Source: Bacteroidaceae bacterium
GTDB lineage: Bacteria > Bacteroidota > Bacteroidia > Bacteroidales > Bacteroidaceae
NCBI GenBank assembly: GCA_016292545.1
Contig: JAEDIG010000019.1
Coordinates: 1-27,919 of the forward strand
Direction: 5' to 3'
Length of the DNA stretch: 27,919 nt
Shown piece by piece: positions 1 through 8,802 of the stretch. Position 1 is the stretch's first letter; each line of letters opens with the position of its first letter. The notes under the pieces were generated by a model. That model made no database searches, was not told where the DNA came from, and saw nothing but the letters and a program-made list of their open reading frames with translations. Both the position numbers and the translations under genes were made by a program.

Positions 1-116
1 TTGCTGAGGTGGGTCATGTTCCATACGTACTCAGTCTTGTCGATATACAGACAATCCAAATTCTTCACCTCCGAAAATGTCTGTATGCCTACGGGCAGTC
101 GCTTCAGTTTCTTCAT
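1..116 (-). CDS. AAA-ATPase-like / DUF1703 (PD-(D/E)XK) family protein, N-terminal part only
   Basis: Only the first 38 codons lie in the window; the gene continues past the left edge. The start LPVGIQTFSEV, followed by CLYIDKTEYVWNM, is the characteristic opening of the large Bacteroidetes family that pairs an AAA-ATPase-like domain with a C-terminal DUF1703 nuclease-like domain. In that family the YIDKTEY stretch sits just before a Walker A loop, which here would lie outside the window. The family is multicopy in Prevotella and Bacteroides and its role is not established, though links to mobile elements or defence have been proposed. ATG at 114-116 is chosen because the family usually begins only a few residues before LP-x-GIQ. 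A promoter box lies 41 bases upstream. Confidence 0.75.
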   Translation of the reverse strand, partial: MKKLKRLPVGIQTFSEVKNLDCLYIDKTEYVWNMTHLS

Positions 117-156
117 ATCTGTCTGCTTTTTGATGCGTTTTGCGCATATTCCTTTG

Positions 157-164
157 CAAAGCTA
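157..164 (-). promoter_or_regulatory. Bacteroidetes -7 box for the DUF1703-type ATPase gene
   Basis: The minus strand reads TAGCTTTG, an exact match to TAnnTTTG. It would place the transcript start near 153 and leave a leader of about 37 bases. No good TTTG -33 box is seen at 19-21 bases upstream, so this is a moderate call. Confidence 0.45.
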
Positions 165-354
165 CGCTTTTATTCCGAAACAGACAAGAGAAACGAAGGA
201 AAATGGTAACTCTTCAGCCAAAAAGAAAGGGCAGCAAGCCATCGGCCGAGCGAAAGTGCAGACCACTAACAGGGGGGCCTCAGGGGGCGTTTTCCCAGCC
301 TTCTTTCCCTAAACAGGGGAACCCGGAAGCCTGTCGGAGGTTTGGGCGTGGCTG

Positions 355-732
355 TCAACAGAGTGCATCCATGACCTGCCGGGCATATTTGCGTCCGATG
401 GCCTTCTGTATGGCACGCGTGAAGCGGTCGTAGAAATAGGGTTTGTGGAGGAAATCTACGGCATCGGCCTCGAAGCCGTAGAGTGCATAGCGGGCGTATG
501 CCGTGGTGAGTATGAGGCAGCAGGTGGAAGGGATGCGGCGGGCCAGGTCGAGCCCCGATGTGCCGTTCATTTCGATGTCGAGAAACACGATGTCGGGTTT
601 CCATTCGAGAATGCGTTGCAGGCCCAGACGGGGCGATGTGAAGGTTTCCAGCTGGATGTCGCCTTTCCGCTGGCAATATTGCTTGATGATGTCGAGCGCG
701 ATGGGCTCGTCGTCGATGGCTATGGCTTTCAT
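355..732 (-). CDS. Response regulator, receiver domain only (LytTR-type lineage)
   Basis: A 125-residue protein that is one complete CheY-like receiver. Visible are the acidic pair D7-D8, the phosphoacceptor D52 in VFLDIEM, T76/T77 in LTTAY and K97 in LHKPY. The layout (MKAIAIDDEP opening, DIEMNGTSGLDLA, FLHKPYFYDRF) is that of LytTR-type regulators, which normally run to about 240 residues with a C-terminal LytTR DNA-binding domain. That domain is absent: the frame stops 20 residues after the receiver core, and I see no LytTR-like sequence in the following 240 bases. It may be a truncated regulator or a genuine single-domain one. Upstream lies a possible histidine-kinase tail, so the locus looks like the decayed remainder of a two-component pair. 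Confidence 0.8.
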   Translation of the reverse strand: MKAIAIDDEPIALDIIKQYCQRKGDIQLETFTSPRLGLQRILEWKPDIVFLDIEMNGTSGLDLARRIPSTCCLILTTAYARYALYGFEADAVDFLHKPYFYDRFTRAIQKAIGRKYARQVMDALC

Positions 733-744
733 TGCGGATGATGT

Positions 745-812
745 TTAGGGATTGCTTGGGTGAAGAGGGTGAGGGAGCTCCACCTCCAGAAGGGCCATAA
801 AGGTACCGTCGG
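745..812 (-). pseudogene. Possible C-terminal tail of a histidine kinase (remnant)
   Basis: The minus strand reads DGTFMALLEVELP and a few more residues, then TAA at 745-747, 12 bases before the response-regulator start. Position and the alternating hydrophobic pattern fit the last strand of the ATPase domain of a LytS-type kinase co-transcribed with its regulator. Upstream of about 812 the frame turns into unrelated His-rich sequence. The match is short and could be chance. Confidence 0.25.
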
Positions 813-915
813 CACGGTGGCCATCCTGTTTGTGGTGCCCCCGTTGTTCATCATGTTCCAGGCTGTGGAGGAGCGCATGATGCGACGTGGGCAAAGGAGC
901 ATGGCCGTTACTTGA
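802..915 (+). pseudogene. C-terminal remnant of an RND-type efflux permease
   Basis: In the plus strand, GTVGTVAILFVVPPLFIMFQ followed by AVEERMMRRG and a TGA at 913-915 resembles the last transmembrane helix and basic tail of Bacteroidetes RND (AcrB-like, HAE1) permeases, which typically end in a GTV...F-x-x-P-x-L-(F/Y)...FQ-x-x-x-E-(R/K) pattern. Nothing upstream in this frame continues the protein, and a stop precedes it at 739-741, so more than 1000 residues are missing. It overlaps the end of the convergent metallophosphoesterase gene by 8 bases. The call rests on pattern resemblance from memory. Confidence 0.5.
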
Positions 916-1882
916 GTGTGATGAGCGTGATTTCCGGGGTGGCTCCTATGCGCATCGGCAGCGTGCCTCCCAGCCCGATGTTCACGTGGAGCCATTGTCC
1001 GCCTTCTTCATACAGGCCGTCACATTCGGGATAGAGAAAGCTGGAAGGCGTGTAGCCCAGAATGCGCAGCTGCATGGCATGGGTGTGACCCGAGAGTGTG
1101 AGCGCGATGTCGGTCTGTCCCACCACCTCGGCACGCCAGTGGCTGGGGTCGTGGGTGAGCAGGATGCGCGTCATTCCATCGGTGCCGCGCATGGCTTTTT
1201 TCAGATTTCCCCGTTGTATCACCGGATGCACTCCCACGCTGTGGTTCTCGCATCCCAGCACTGCAATGCTGTCCTTCCCGCGGGCCACTGTGATGTGCTC
1301 GTTGAGCAGGAGCGTCCAGCCCAGCTGTTCCCTTTGTGTGCTGATGATGCGCTCCACCTCCTGCATCCGCTCCTTGGGAGTGAGCTGGCGGGCGTAGGGC
1401 AGATAGTCGTGGTTGCCCAGGACCGAAACCACTCCATCGCGGGCACGGATGCCGCGCAGGATGGGTACAAACGGTTCAATCTCCTGAGCCGAAAGCGACA
1501 CCAGATCGCCCGTGAAGCACACGAGGTCCGGGCACAGGGCATTGATTTCCTCCACCCGCCTGCGGAGCACGTCGGCATGGCCACGCCAGCCGTCGAGATG
1601 GAGATCGGAAATCTGCACAATGCGATACCCCCGGAAGGAGCGGGGCACACGCGTGGCTATCTCCACACGCCTCACCTCACAGCGGAAACGGCCGATGCAG
1701 TGGCCATAGAAATAGAGCAGCCACCATCCGGCCACCAACAAGATTGCCGCCAGCACGAAGCCCCGGCAGGACACGCCGAACCCCAACACCCATCCTGCCG
1801 CTCTGGCCGCCAGGAATGCCAGGCAGGGGAGCAGCAGCAGGACGAGGGAGAACAGCCAGAACACCAATAGAGGAAAACGCAT
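908..1882 (-). CDS. Membrane-anchored metallophosphoesterase (YkuE/YaeI-like)
   Basis: This 324-residue protein begins with two hydrophobic segments (about residues 4-26 and 38-59), so it should be anchored in the inner membrane. The calcineurin-like phosphoesterase domain follows, with the metal-binding motifs in order: D93-x-H95 in ISDLH, G125-D126, G156-N-H-D159, T243-H-D and G265-H-T-H268. This arrangement matches the YaeI/YkuE branch, some members of which act on lipid-linked phosphoesters (the LpxH/LpxG-like superfamily); the substrate here is unknown. It lies 26 bases downstream of the SLC13 gene on the same strand, so both may share a transcript. Its 3' end overlaps the RND remnant. 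All metal ligands are present, so it should be active. Confidence 0.9.
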   Translation of the reverse strand: MRFPLLVFWLFSLVLLLLPCLAFLAARAAGWVLGFGVSCRGFVLAAILLVAGWWLLYFYGHCIGRFRCEVRRVEIATRVPRSFRGYRIVQISDLHLDGWRGHADVLRRRVEEINALCPDLVCFTGDLVSLSAQEIEPFVPILRGIRARDGVVSVLGNHDYLPYARQLTPKERMQEVERIISTQREQLGWTLLLNEHITVARGKDSIAVLGCENHSVGVHPVIQRGNLKKAMRGTDGMTRILLTHDPSHWRAEVVGQTDIALTLSGHTHAMQLRILGYTPSSFLYPECDGLYEEGGQWLHVNIGLGGTLPMRIGATPEITLITLK

Positions 1883-1908
1883 GGGTGATGGTTATGGATG
1901 TTACGCAA

Positions 1909-3732
1909 TCAGAAGGGGAAAAGCAAGGGCAACACCAGTGTCATCACCACACCCATGATGAGCTGCAGGGGCAGGCCCACCTTCACGTAGTCGGCAAAAC
2001 TGTAGCCGCCAGCCTGCATCACCAATGCGTTGGGTGGAGTGGAAAAGGGCGAGGCAAAGCACATGCTGGCACCCAGCGTGACGGCAAACAGGAAGGGCAG
2101 TGGACTGACACCCAGTTCGGATGCGGCACTCATGGCAATGGGGGCCATGAGCACGGCAGTGGCGGTGTTGCTGATGAACATGGTGAGCAGCGAGGTGGTG
2201 AAATACACACCGCAGAGCAATGCCGTGGGGCCCAGGCTTCCCAGCGCGGCCACCAGCGAATGGCTCACGATGGCCGACACGCCGGTCTTTTCGAGTGCTG
2301 TGGCCATGGGCATCATGGCGGCAATGAGCACAAGGCTCTCCCAGTTGATGGTCTTGTAGGCGGCATCCACGCTGCGGAGGCATCCCGTCACCACCATCAG
2401 CAGGCCGGCCACCATGACGGCTGTGACAGGCTGCACAGGAATGAAGTCGAACACCATGGCCGCCACCATCAATACCATTATTAGTGCAGCCAGCGGTGCC
2501 CTGTAGCCGATGGTCACCCGTTCGGCCATCTCCTTGGGCTTGCCCAGCAGCACCCATCCGTTTTCCTCCTGGTCGATTTTCTCCAGATTGGTCCACAGGC
2601 CCTGAATCAGGAGGGTGTCTCCGGCCTTGAGCCGCAGTTCGGGAAGCTGGTCGGATATGTAGGCATGGCTGCGCCTCACGCCCAGCACATTTATCTGATA
2701 TTGCTCGCGCAGCTGGGAGTCGCGCAATGTCAGGCCCACCAGCCTCGACTCGGGCATCACCACAATCTCGGCAATGCCGATGTCGAAAAAGTCGAGGCCC
2801 GAATGGGACAGCGGATGCAGGCTGGCTGCAGATGCGAACTGCCGCACATCCTCCTCGGCCCCCTGCAGATAAAGGATGTCACCTCCTTGCATCTGCTGGT
2901 CCTGCAGGGGCATCTGCTGGGTGATGTTGCGCAGAAGCCTGCCGTGGCGCGACGAGTCCTGCCGGATTTCGATGATGGAAATGCCATGCTTGGCGCGCAG
3001 GTTGAGCTGCCGTGCTGTGCGCCCCACCACACTGCTGCGGGCATTCACCCGGAAGGCATATATGTTGCCTGCCAGCTTGTATTCGTCCACCAGCTGCTCT
3101 GCGGTCTTTCCCTGCTCGGCCTTGTCGTGCGTCTTCTTGTTGAGGAAGATGCGGCTCAGCGGAAGCATCACCAGAATGCCCACGGCCAGACAGATGAGGC
3201 CCACGGGCAGGAAGGAGAAGAACGACAGCCCCTCCATGCCATGGCCCTGAAGGGTTTCGTCGATGACCAGGTTGGGGGGTGTACCGATGAGGGTGAGCAT
3301 ACCGCCCATGCTGCTGGCAAAGGCCAAGGGCATGAGCAGGCCCGACGCGTTTCGGCCCGTCTGTGCGGCCATCGACACCACGATGGGCATCATCAGGGCC
3401 ACCGTGCCCGTGTTGCTCACAAAGGCACCGATGGCCGCGGTCACCAGCACCACCAGCAGGAACATGGCGGTGGCATTGTTGCCGGCCACATGCATAATGC
3501 GCTGGCTGGCGGCCTTGGCCAGCCCGGTCTGGAGGATGGCACCGCCCACCACAAACAGGCCGGCCATCATTATCACTACCTGGTTGGAGAATCCGGCCAG
3601 TGCCTCGGCCGGCGTGAGGATGCCGCACAGCAGCAGGAGCGCCAGTGCGCACAGGGCCACGATGTCGGCCCTTACGCGGCCCATTACGAACATGGCCACG
3701 GTTGCAATCAATATGATAATGGTCAGTGTCAT
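1909..3732 (-). CDS. SLC13/DASS-family anion:sodium symporter with two central RCK_C (TrkA-C) domains
   Basis: A 607-residue inner-membrane transporter. Two hydrophobic halves (about 1-195 and 410-607) each carry the DASS signature Ser-Asn-Thr, at 106-108 and 521-523, expected at the sodium and substrate site. Between them lie two TrkA-C/RCK_C-like domains (about 225-300 and 315-390), as in the bacterial subgroup often annotated as putative sulfate, tellurite or dicarboxylate permeases. The substrate cannot be read from sequence. The open frame extends 58 codons upstream, but that part is low-complexity and crosses a strong promoter, so ATG at 3730-3732 (MTLTIIIL) is chosen. The transcript may start almost on this ATG. 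The metallophosphoesterase gene follows after 26 bases. Confidence 0.92.
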   Translation of the reverse strand: MTLTIIILIATVAMFVMGRVRADIVALCALALLLLCGILTPAEALAGFSNQVVIMMAGLFVVGGAILQTGLAKAASQRIMHVAGNNATAMFLLVVLVTAAIGAFVSNTGTVALMMPIVVSMAAQTGRNASGLLMPLAFASSMGGMLTLIGTPPNLVIDETLQGHGMEGLSFFSFLPVGLICLAVGILVMLPLSRIFLNKKTHDKAEQGKTAEQLVDEYKLAGNIYAFRVNARSSVVGRTARQLNLRAKHGISIIEIRQDSSRHGRLLRNITQQMPLQDQQMQGGDILYLQGAEEDVRQFASAASLHPLSHSGLDFFDIGIAEIVVMPESRLVGLTLRDSQLREQYQINVLGVRRSHAYISDQLPELRLKAGDTLLIQGLWTNLEKIDQEENGWVLLGKPKEMAERVTIGYRAPLAALIMVLMVAAMVFDFIPVQPVTAVMVAGLLMVVTGCLRSVDAAYKTINWESLVLIAAMMPMATALEKTGVSAIVSHSLVAALGSLGPTALLCGVYFTTSLLTMFISNTATAVLMAPIAMSAASELGVSPLPFLFAVTLGASMCFASPFSTPPNALVMQAGGYSFADYVKVGLPLQLIMGVVMTLVLPLLFPF

Positions 3733-3736
3733 GCTG

Positions 3737-3768
3737 CAAAGGTAGCCCGATTTTTCTGTGCAGCCAAA
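3737..3768 (-). promoter_or_regulatory. Promoter of the SLC13 gene, apparently giving a leaderless mRNA
   Basis: The minus strand has TTTG at 3768-3765, a 20-base spacer and TACCTTTG at 3744-3737, matching the Bacteroidetes sigma consensus TTTG-N19-21-TAnnTTTG. Only four bases separate the -7 box from the ATG at 3732, so transcription should begin at or next to the start codon. Confidence 0.65.
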
Positions 3769-3922
3769 CTGCGGCTCTTTTTTTAGGATGTTTTTACAAA
3801 TGGCGGGGCATAGGTAACCATATTGTAATCCCGTTATAACCGCTGGAGGGGGAGCGGACCGCCGCAAGACAGTAGAAAAGAGGGAATTTTCCATAAGAAA
3901 TGACAAAAAGTACGGAAATCCC

Positions 3923-3953
3923 TTGTTTTATTTTACAAAATGTAATAACTTTG
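3923..3953 (+). promoter_or_regulatory. Promoter of the ATP-grasp / alpha-E / transglutaminase operon
   Basis: TTGT at 3923-3926, a 19-base spacer and TAACTTTG at 3946-3953 match the Bacteroidetes consensus. The predicted transcript start near 3957 gives a leader of about 98 bases before the ATG at 4055. Confidence 0.7.
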
Positions 3954-4002
3954 CATTGCAAAACGACAAAAAGATGTAATAATAAGATAAAAAGATGTCA
4001 AA

Positions 4003-4038
4003 ATGAAACCAAAACAACAGGATATGGCATCAAAATAG
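4003..4038 (+). CDS. Short upstream ORF in the operon leader (11 codons)
   Basis: ATG at 4003 opens the frame MKPKQQDMASK and closes with TAG 16 bases before the ATP-grasp start. It is out of frame with the downstream gene. It lies inside the predicted leader and could be a leader peptide that tunes translation, or chance in an A-rich leader. There is no direct evidence that it is translated. Confidence 0.2.
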   Translation: MKPKQQDMASK

Positions 4039-4054
4039 AAGAAAGGAGAAAAAG

Positions 4055-5371
<1,317 letters not shown>

Positions 5372-5423
5372 ACAGGAGGGAGAAAAGGGATGATTAAGGT
5401 AAAGAACAACTAATAACACGAAC

Positions 5424-6128
5424 ATGCCAAACACATTCTTGAGCGCCAACCAGGCCAACAGCCTCTTCTGGTTGGGACGCTATGCCGAAAGAGGCTACCT
5501 GATGCTCCACCTGATGCGGCGGGCCTATGACGAAGTGATTGATGTGCCTGTGGGCGAAGTGCCCTACAGCGACTTCCTGGCCAAAATCAACGGATTCGCC
5601 ACGAGCAACCTCACCACCAGCTATCAGATGATGAAGCAAATCTATGACCCCGAAACCACCACCTCGCTCCGCTCCATCATAGAGCGGATGATGGACAATG
5701 CCATCACGCTGAGGGCGCAAATCTATTCGGAGTCGTTCTCCTACATCGAACTGTGCCGCAACCTAATCCGCGAAAAGGCCGCTCTGCAGGAAACCAACAT
5801 CACGGCCCTGCAGCCCATCACCGACTGGCTGCTGGCTTTCTGGGGCAGCATTCGCGAAAGGGTGCACGGACGCACTTACTCACTGCTCGAAGTAGGCCGT
5901 CTGGTGGAGCGCATCGACATGTTTGTGCGCTTCGACTACAAGCATGTCCGCGTGGAGGGAACCTGGCAGACCCTGCGGGGCTACATCGCCACGGAAGGTG
6001 TGCTCTTCGACCATGTGCAGGCCGAACGGCTGGGCACACTGCTGGCCGATGCGGCCGCATTCGATGCCCACGATGCGGCCTATAAGGACAACCTGCTGAG
6101 TGCGCTCAACTGTCTGGTGATGGTATGA
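5424..6128 (+). CDS. Alpha-E domain protein (COG2307, PF04168)
   Basis: A 234-residue, predicted all-helical protein. The N-terminus (FLSANQANSLFWLGRYAERG) is the diagnostic opening of the alpha-E family, and a second family block (YSLLEVGRLVERIDMFVR) lies near residues 152-169. Most relatives are about 300 residues or more, so this is a short form. The family has no proven enzyme activity. In many bacteria it is encoded between a circularly permuted ATP-grasp protein and a transglutaminase, as here, and has been predicted to belong to a peptide-ligating or peptide-tagging system. It starts 52 bases after the ATP-grasp gene and overlaps the transglutaminase gene by four bases (ATGA), a sign of translational coupling. 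Confidence 0.9.
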   Translation: MPNTFLSANQANSLFWLGRYAERGYLMLHLMRRAYDEVIDVPVGEVPYSDFLAKINGFATSNLTTSYQMMKQIYDPETTTSLRSIIERMMDNAITLRAQIYSESFSYIELCRNLIREKAALQETNITALQPITDWLLAFWGSIRERVHGRTYSLLEVGRLVERIDMFVRFDYKHVRVEGTWQTLRGYIATEGVLFDHVQAERLGTLLADAAAFDAHDAAYKDNLLSALNCLVMV

Positions 6129-6883
6129 GGACGTATGCCTACGAGTACCGTGTGGAAAGCACGTTCTCCCCGGCTGTGGAGCTGCACTTCTGGAAACTGA
6201 GGGCCGTGCCCTGCAGCAATGCCTGCCAGCACCTGCTCGGCCACGGGCTCCGCATCACGCCCGATGCGCCTGTCCTGCAGTCGGTGGATGGAATGGGGAA
6301 CCAGGTGCAGTATGGCGACATCTGCCACCGCCACGACCACTTCTGCATGGAAAGCCGCGGCCAGGTGGCCTGCAGCCGCTACGCCCTGCCCGACCCATGC
6401 CCGTCTGACCTTTTCCTCTATCCCTCCGCCCTGACGCAGTGGGACAAGGAGCTGAGGCGATGGGCACAGGGGAAGGACGCTGTCCAGCTGATGCAGGCTG
6501 TATACGAACGGCTGGAATACCAGCCCGGTACCACAGGCAACCACACTACGGCCATGGAGGTGTATGCCAGACGAAGGGGTGTGTGTCAGGACTATGCCCA
6601 TCTGCTGGTGGCCGCCTGCAGGGCGTCGGGCATACGGGCACGCTATGTGAACGGCCTGACGGTGGGCGAAGGGGCCACACACGCCTGGGTGGAGGCATAC
6701 GAAGACGGCCAGTGGATAGGCCTCGACCCCACTGCCGGCCGGTGCATCGACTACGGCTACATCAAGATAGCACACGGACGCGACGTGGGCGACTGCCCTT
6801 CGAACCGCGGACGCATAAGCCCCTTCACACGGGAAACGCTCAGTGTGAGTGTGCGTGTGGAGGAATGTCAACAAGGAAAATAG
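6125..6883 (+). CDS. Transglutaminase-like cysteine protease-fold protein (COG1305)
   Basis: A 252-residue protein with an N-terminal beta-rich domain (about 1-105), of the kind seen in bacterial transglutaminase-like proteins, and a C-terminal papain-like core. The catalytic triad is visible: C154 in RRGVCQDYAH, H186 in GATHAWVEA and D201 in GLDPT. No signal peptide is present, so it is probably cytoplasmic like its operon partners. Members act as peptidases, amidases or amide-bond formers, and this subgroup accompanies ATP-grasp and alpha-E proteins, suggesting it hydrolyses or transfers the amide product. The ATG lies inside the stop of the alpha-E gene. The frame ends with a normal TAG, which matters for interpreting the TAG in the ATP-grasp gene. 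Confidence 0.92.
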   Translation: MRTYAYEYRVESTFSPAVELHFWKLRAVPCSNACQHLLGHGLRITPDAPVLQSVDGMGNQVQYGDICHRHDHFCMESRGQVACSRYALPDPCPSDLFLYPSALTQWDKELRRWAQGKDAVQLMQAVYERLEYQPGTTGNHTTAMEVYARRRGVCQDYAHLLVAACRASGIRARYVNGLTVGEGATHAWVEAYEDGQWIGLDPTAGRCIDYGYIKIAHGRDVGDCPSNRGRISPFTRETLSVSVRVEECQQGK

Positions 6884-6897
6884 ATGAAAACAAAAAC

Positions 6898-7848
6898 ATG
6901 ATTCAGAACGTTACAGCCCTTGAGATGCCCGTCAACGAGGAGTTCCGCATTGTGAAGAACCATCTCACCAACGGACGCGGACCGCGCATCTGCATCGTCA
7001 CCGGCACACATGGCGACGAGCTGGAAGGCCAGTATGTGTGCTTTCTGCTGGCACGCATGGTGCAGCAGCATATCTCCTGCCTGCATGGCACCGTCGACAT
7101 CTATCCCGCACTCAACCCACTGGGCATCGACTCCATGCAGCGCGGGGTGCCGGCCTTCGACCTCGACATGAACCGCATCTTCCCCGGCAGTTCGCAGGGG
7201 TCGATGATAGAGAAGGTGGCCTACGACATCTACACCGACCTCTGCGGAGCGGACATGGTGGTGGACATCCATGCTTCCAACATCTTCCTGCGCGAGATTC
7301 CGCAGGTGCGCATCAGCGAGCAGACGGCCGACACCCTGGTGCCATACGCCCAGATGCTGGGCATCGACTTCATCTGGGTGCATCAGGCCGCCACGGTGCT
7401 GGAGTCCACCCTGGCGCATGCGCTCAACAGTGCACACACCCCTTGCCTGGTGGCAGAACTGGGAGTGGGCGGACGCATCGGCCACAATCTTTGCCACAGG
7501 CTGGCCACAGGGGTGGAGAATCTGATGTACCATTTGGGCGTATGGAGCCGGCAACCCGACATGAGCCGGATGCCCGAGAGTATCGTGTGCCGCGGGGCCG
7601 ACAGTGTGGAGTTCCTCAATGCGGCCACAAGCGGCATCTTTGTGACCGAGCTGCACAACGACGTGATGGTGAGCCGCGGACAGACGGTAGGCTCCATCAT
7701 CCGTCCGCTCACGGGCGAGGTGCTGAGCCATGTGGAGGCTCCCTGCGACGGACTGCTCTTCACCATCAGGGCCTATCCCATGGTGTATGAAGGCTCACTT
7801 CTGGGGCGCATCCACAGAATAGGAAACAGCAGTCAGCCTGCACATTAA
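6898..7848 (+). CDS. AstE/aspartoacylase-family zinc deacylase (M14-like), catalytic-looking copy
   Basis: A 316-residue member of the succinylglutamate desuccinylase/aspartoacylase family. The zinc ligands fit the family pattern: H38 and E41 in GTHGDE and H125 in VVDIHAS. The substrate-binding D-x-N-R motif is D90-M-N-R93 in DLDMNRIFPG. The C-terminal about 80 residues form the beta domain usual for COG3608 proteins. Enzymes of this family remove acyl groups from amino acids or hydrolyse C-terminal amide bonds; the actual substrate is unknown. ATG at 6898 is preferred; an in-frame ATG at 6865 would add 11 residues and overlap the transglutaminase gene. The related gene downstream follows after 15 bases, so the two are probably co-translated. 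Confidence 0.9.
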   Translation: MIQNVTALEMPVNEEFRIVKNHLTNGRGPRICIVTGTHGDELEGQYVCFLLARMVQQHISCLHGTVDIYPALNPLGIDSMQRGVPAFDLDMNRIFPGSSQGSMIEKVAYDIYTDLCGADMVVDIHASNIFLREIPQVRISEQTADTLVPYAQMLGIDFIWVHQAATVLESTLAHALNSAHTPCLVAELGVGGRIGHNLCHRLATGVENLMYHLGVWSRQPDMSRMPESIVCRGADSVEFLNAATSGIFVTELHNDVMVSRGQTVGSIIRPLTGEVLSHVEAPCDGLLFTIRAYPMVYEGSLLGRIHRIGNSSQPAH

Positions 7849-7863
7849 TTTTTCTACAAGGTA

Positions 7864-8802
7864 ATGAGAGAACAAACAATCTTCAGGATGTCGTCGCCCT
7901 ACAGGGACGATTTCCGCATCAAGGCATATACATTTGGCGAGGGGAGCAAGGCGTTGTGCATCGTGGGTTCGATGCGTGGCGACGAGATGCAGCAACTCTA
8001 TATAGCCGGCCAGCTGGTGGACAGGCTGCGGGAAGCAGAGGCCAGGGGGCACATCCCCACGGGTGTGTCGGTGTCGGTGGTTCCGTGTGCCAACCCTTTC
8101 TCGGTGAATATTGAAAAACGCTTCTGGGCACTCGACGGCACCGACATCAACCGCATGTTCCCCGGCTACGACCGGGGAGAAACCACCCAGCGTATTGCCG
8201 CCGGGCTGTTTGAATATATCAAGGACTTCAGCTATGGCATTCAGTTGGCATCCTACTACCTGCCGGGGCATTTCCTGCCTCATGTGAGGATGATGCGTAC
8301 GGGCAGGGAGGACGTGGAGGATGCCATTCTGTTCGGGTTCCCCTATGTGGCGGTGAAGGATCCCCAGCCCTTCGACACCGTCCTGCTCAACTACAACTGG
8401 CAGATATGGGACTGCCGCGCATTCTCGCTCTATGCCGGCACCACCGAGACCATAGAGCCCGCTACGGCATCCACTGCCATCCATGCCATCCTGCGCTTCA
8501 TGGCGGCCAAGGGCATGCTCACGGCAGTACAGAAGGAGGCAACGGGCATGCTGCAGGCAGGCGTGGTGGTGGATGAAGACCGGATGGTGGTCGTGAAGGC
8601 TCCTCGTGCAGGCATACTGATGACGGAAGTGCATCCGGGACAAACAGTGGCGCAGGGGCAGGTCATCGCCCACATCCTGCATTCCTACGAGGGACGTACG
8701 GTGAGTGAGGTGAAGGCTCCCTGCCATGGAACGGTGTTCTTTGCGCGCAACAGATCCATCGCCTTCCAGAACACGCTTCTCTTCAGGCTGGTGCCGGAAT
8801 GA
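7864..8802 (+). CDS. AstE/aspartoacylase-like paralogue lacking zinc-binding histidines (predicted pseudoenzyme)
   Basis: A 312-residue paralogue of the preceding gene product, alignable along its length (CIVGSMRGDE against CIVTGTHGDE; GTDINRMFPG against FDLDMNRIFPG). The first zinc histidine is R38, and the second histidine segment reads YGIQLAS where the partner has VDIHAS, so both histidines are lost while E41 and the N-R pair remain. The C-terminal beta domain is intact, with a biotinyl/lipoyl-like repeat (VKAPRAGILMTEVHPGQTV). The frame is clean, so this looks like selected divergence, not decay. It may be a regulatory or scaffolding partner of the active copy, or bind ligand without hydrolysis. 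It ends where the inserted amino-sugar block begins. Confidence 0.85.
   Translation: MREQTIFRMSSPYRDDFRIKAYTFGEGSKALCIVGSMRGDEMQQLYIAGQLVDRLREAEARGHIPTGVSVSVVPCANPFSVNIEKRFWALDGTDINRMFPGYDRGETTQRIAAGLFEYIKDFSYGIQLASYYLPGHFLPHVRMMRTGREDVEDAILFGFPYVAVKDPQPFDTVLLNYNWQIWDCRAFSLYAGTTETIEPATASTAIHAILRFMAAKGMLTAVQKEATGMLQAGVVVDEDRMVVVKAPRAGILMTEVHPGQTVAQGQVIAHILHSYEGRTVSEVKAPCHGTVFFARNRSIAFQNTLLFRLVPE

Larger units (their letters stand above)
3733..4054. other. Divergent intergenic region between the SLC13 gene and the ATP-grasp operon
   Basis: This 322-base, AT-rich region carries the two divergent promoters annotated separately and the leader of the ATP-grasp operon. The leader contains a near-repeat of AAAAAGATGT (about 3967-3976 and 3989-3998) and several start-stop mini-ORFs, including the 11-codon frame at 4003-4038. 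No RNA gene or known riboswitch was recognised. Confidence 0.6.

Noticed and set aside
1..312. 103-codon plus-strand frame at the left edge
   Set aside because: The first 116 bases encode the start of a recognised DUF1703-type protein on the minus strand, and the rest has no coding signal.
117..354. Possible remnant of a LytTR domain after the receiver gene
   Set aside because: No frame shows the expected LytTR sequence pattern.
887..1870. 327-codon plus-strand frame opposite the metallophosphoesterase
   Set aside because: The minus strand has all five metallophosphoesterase motifs; this frame has none.
2665..3786. Long His/Gln-rich open frame on the plus strand opposite the SLC13 gene
   Set aside because: Antisense to a clear transporter; His-rich stretches follow from the codons of Met, Val and Ala on the other strand.
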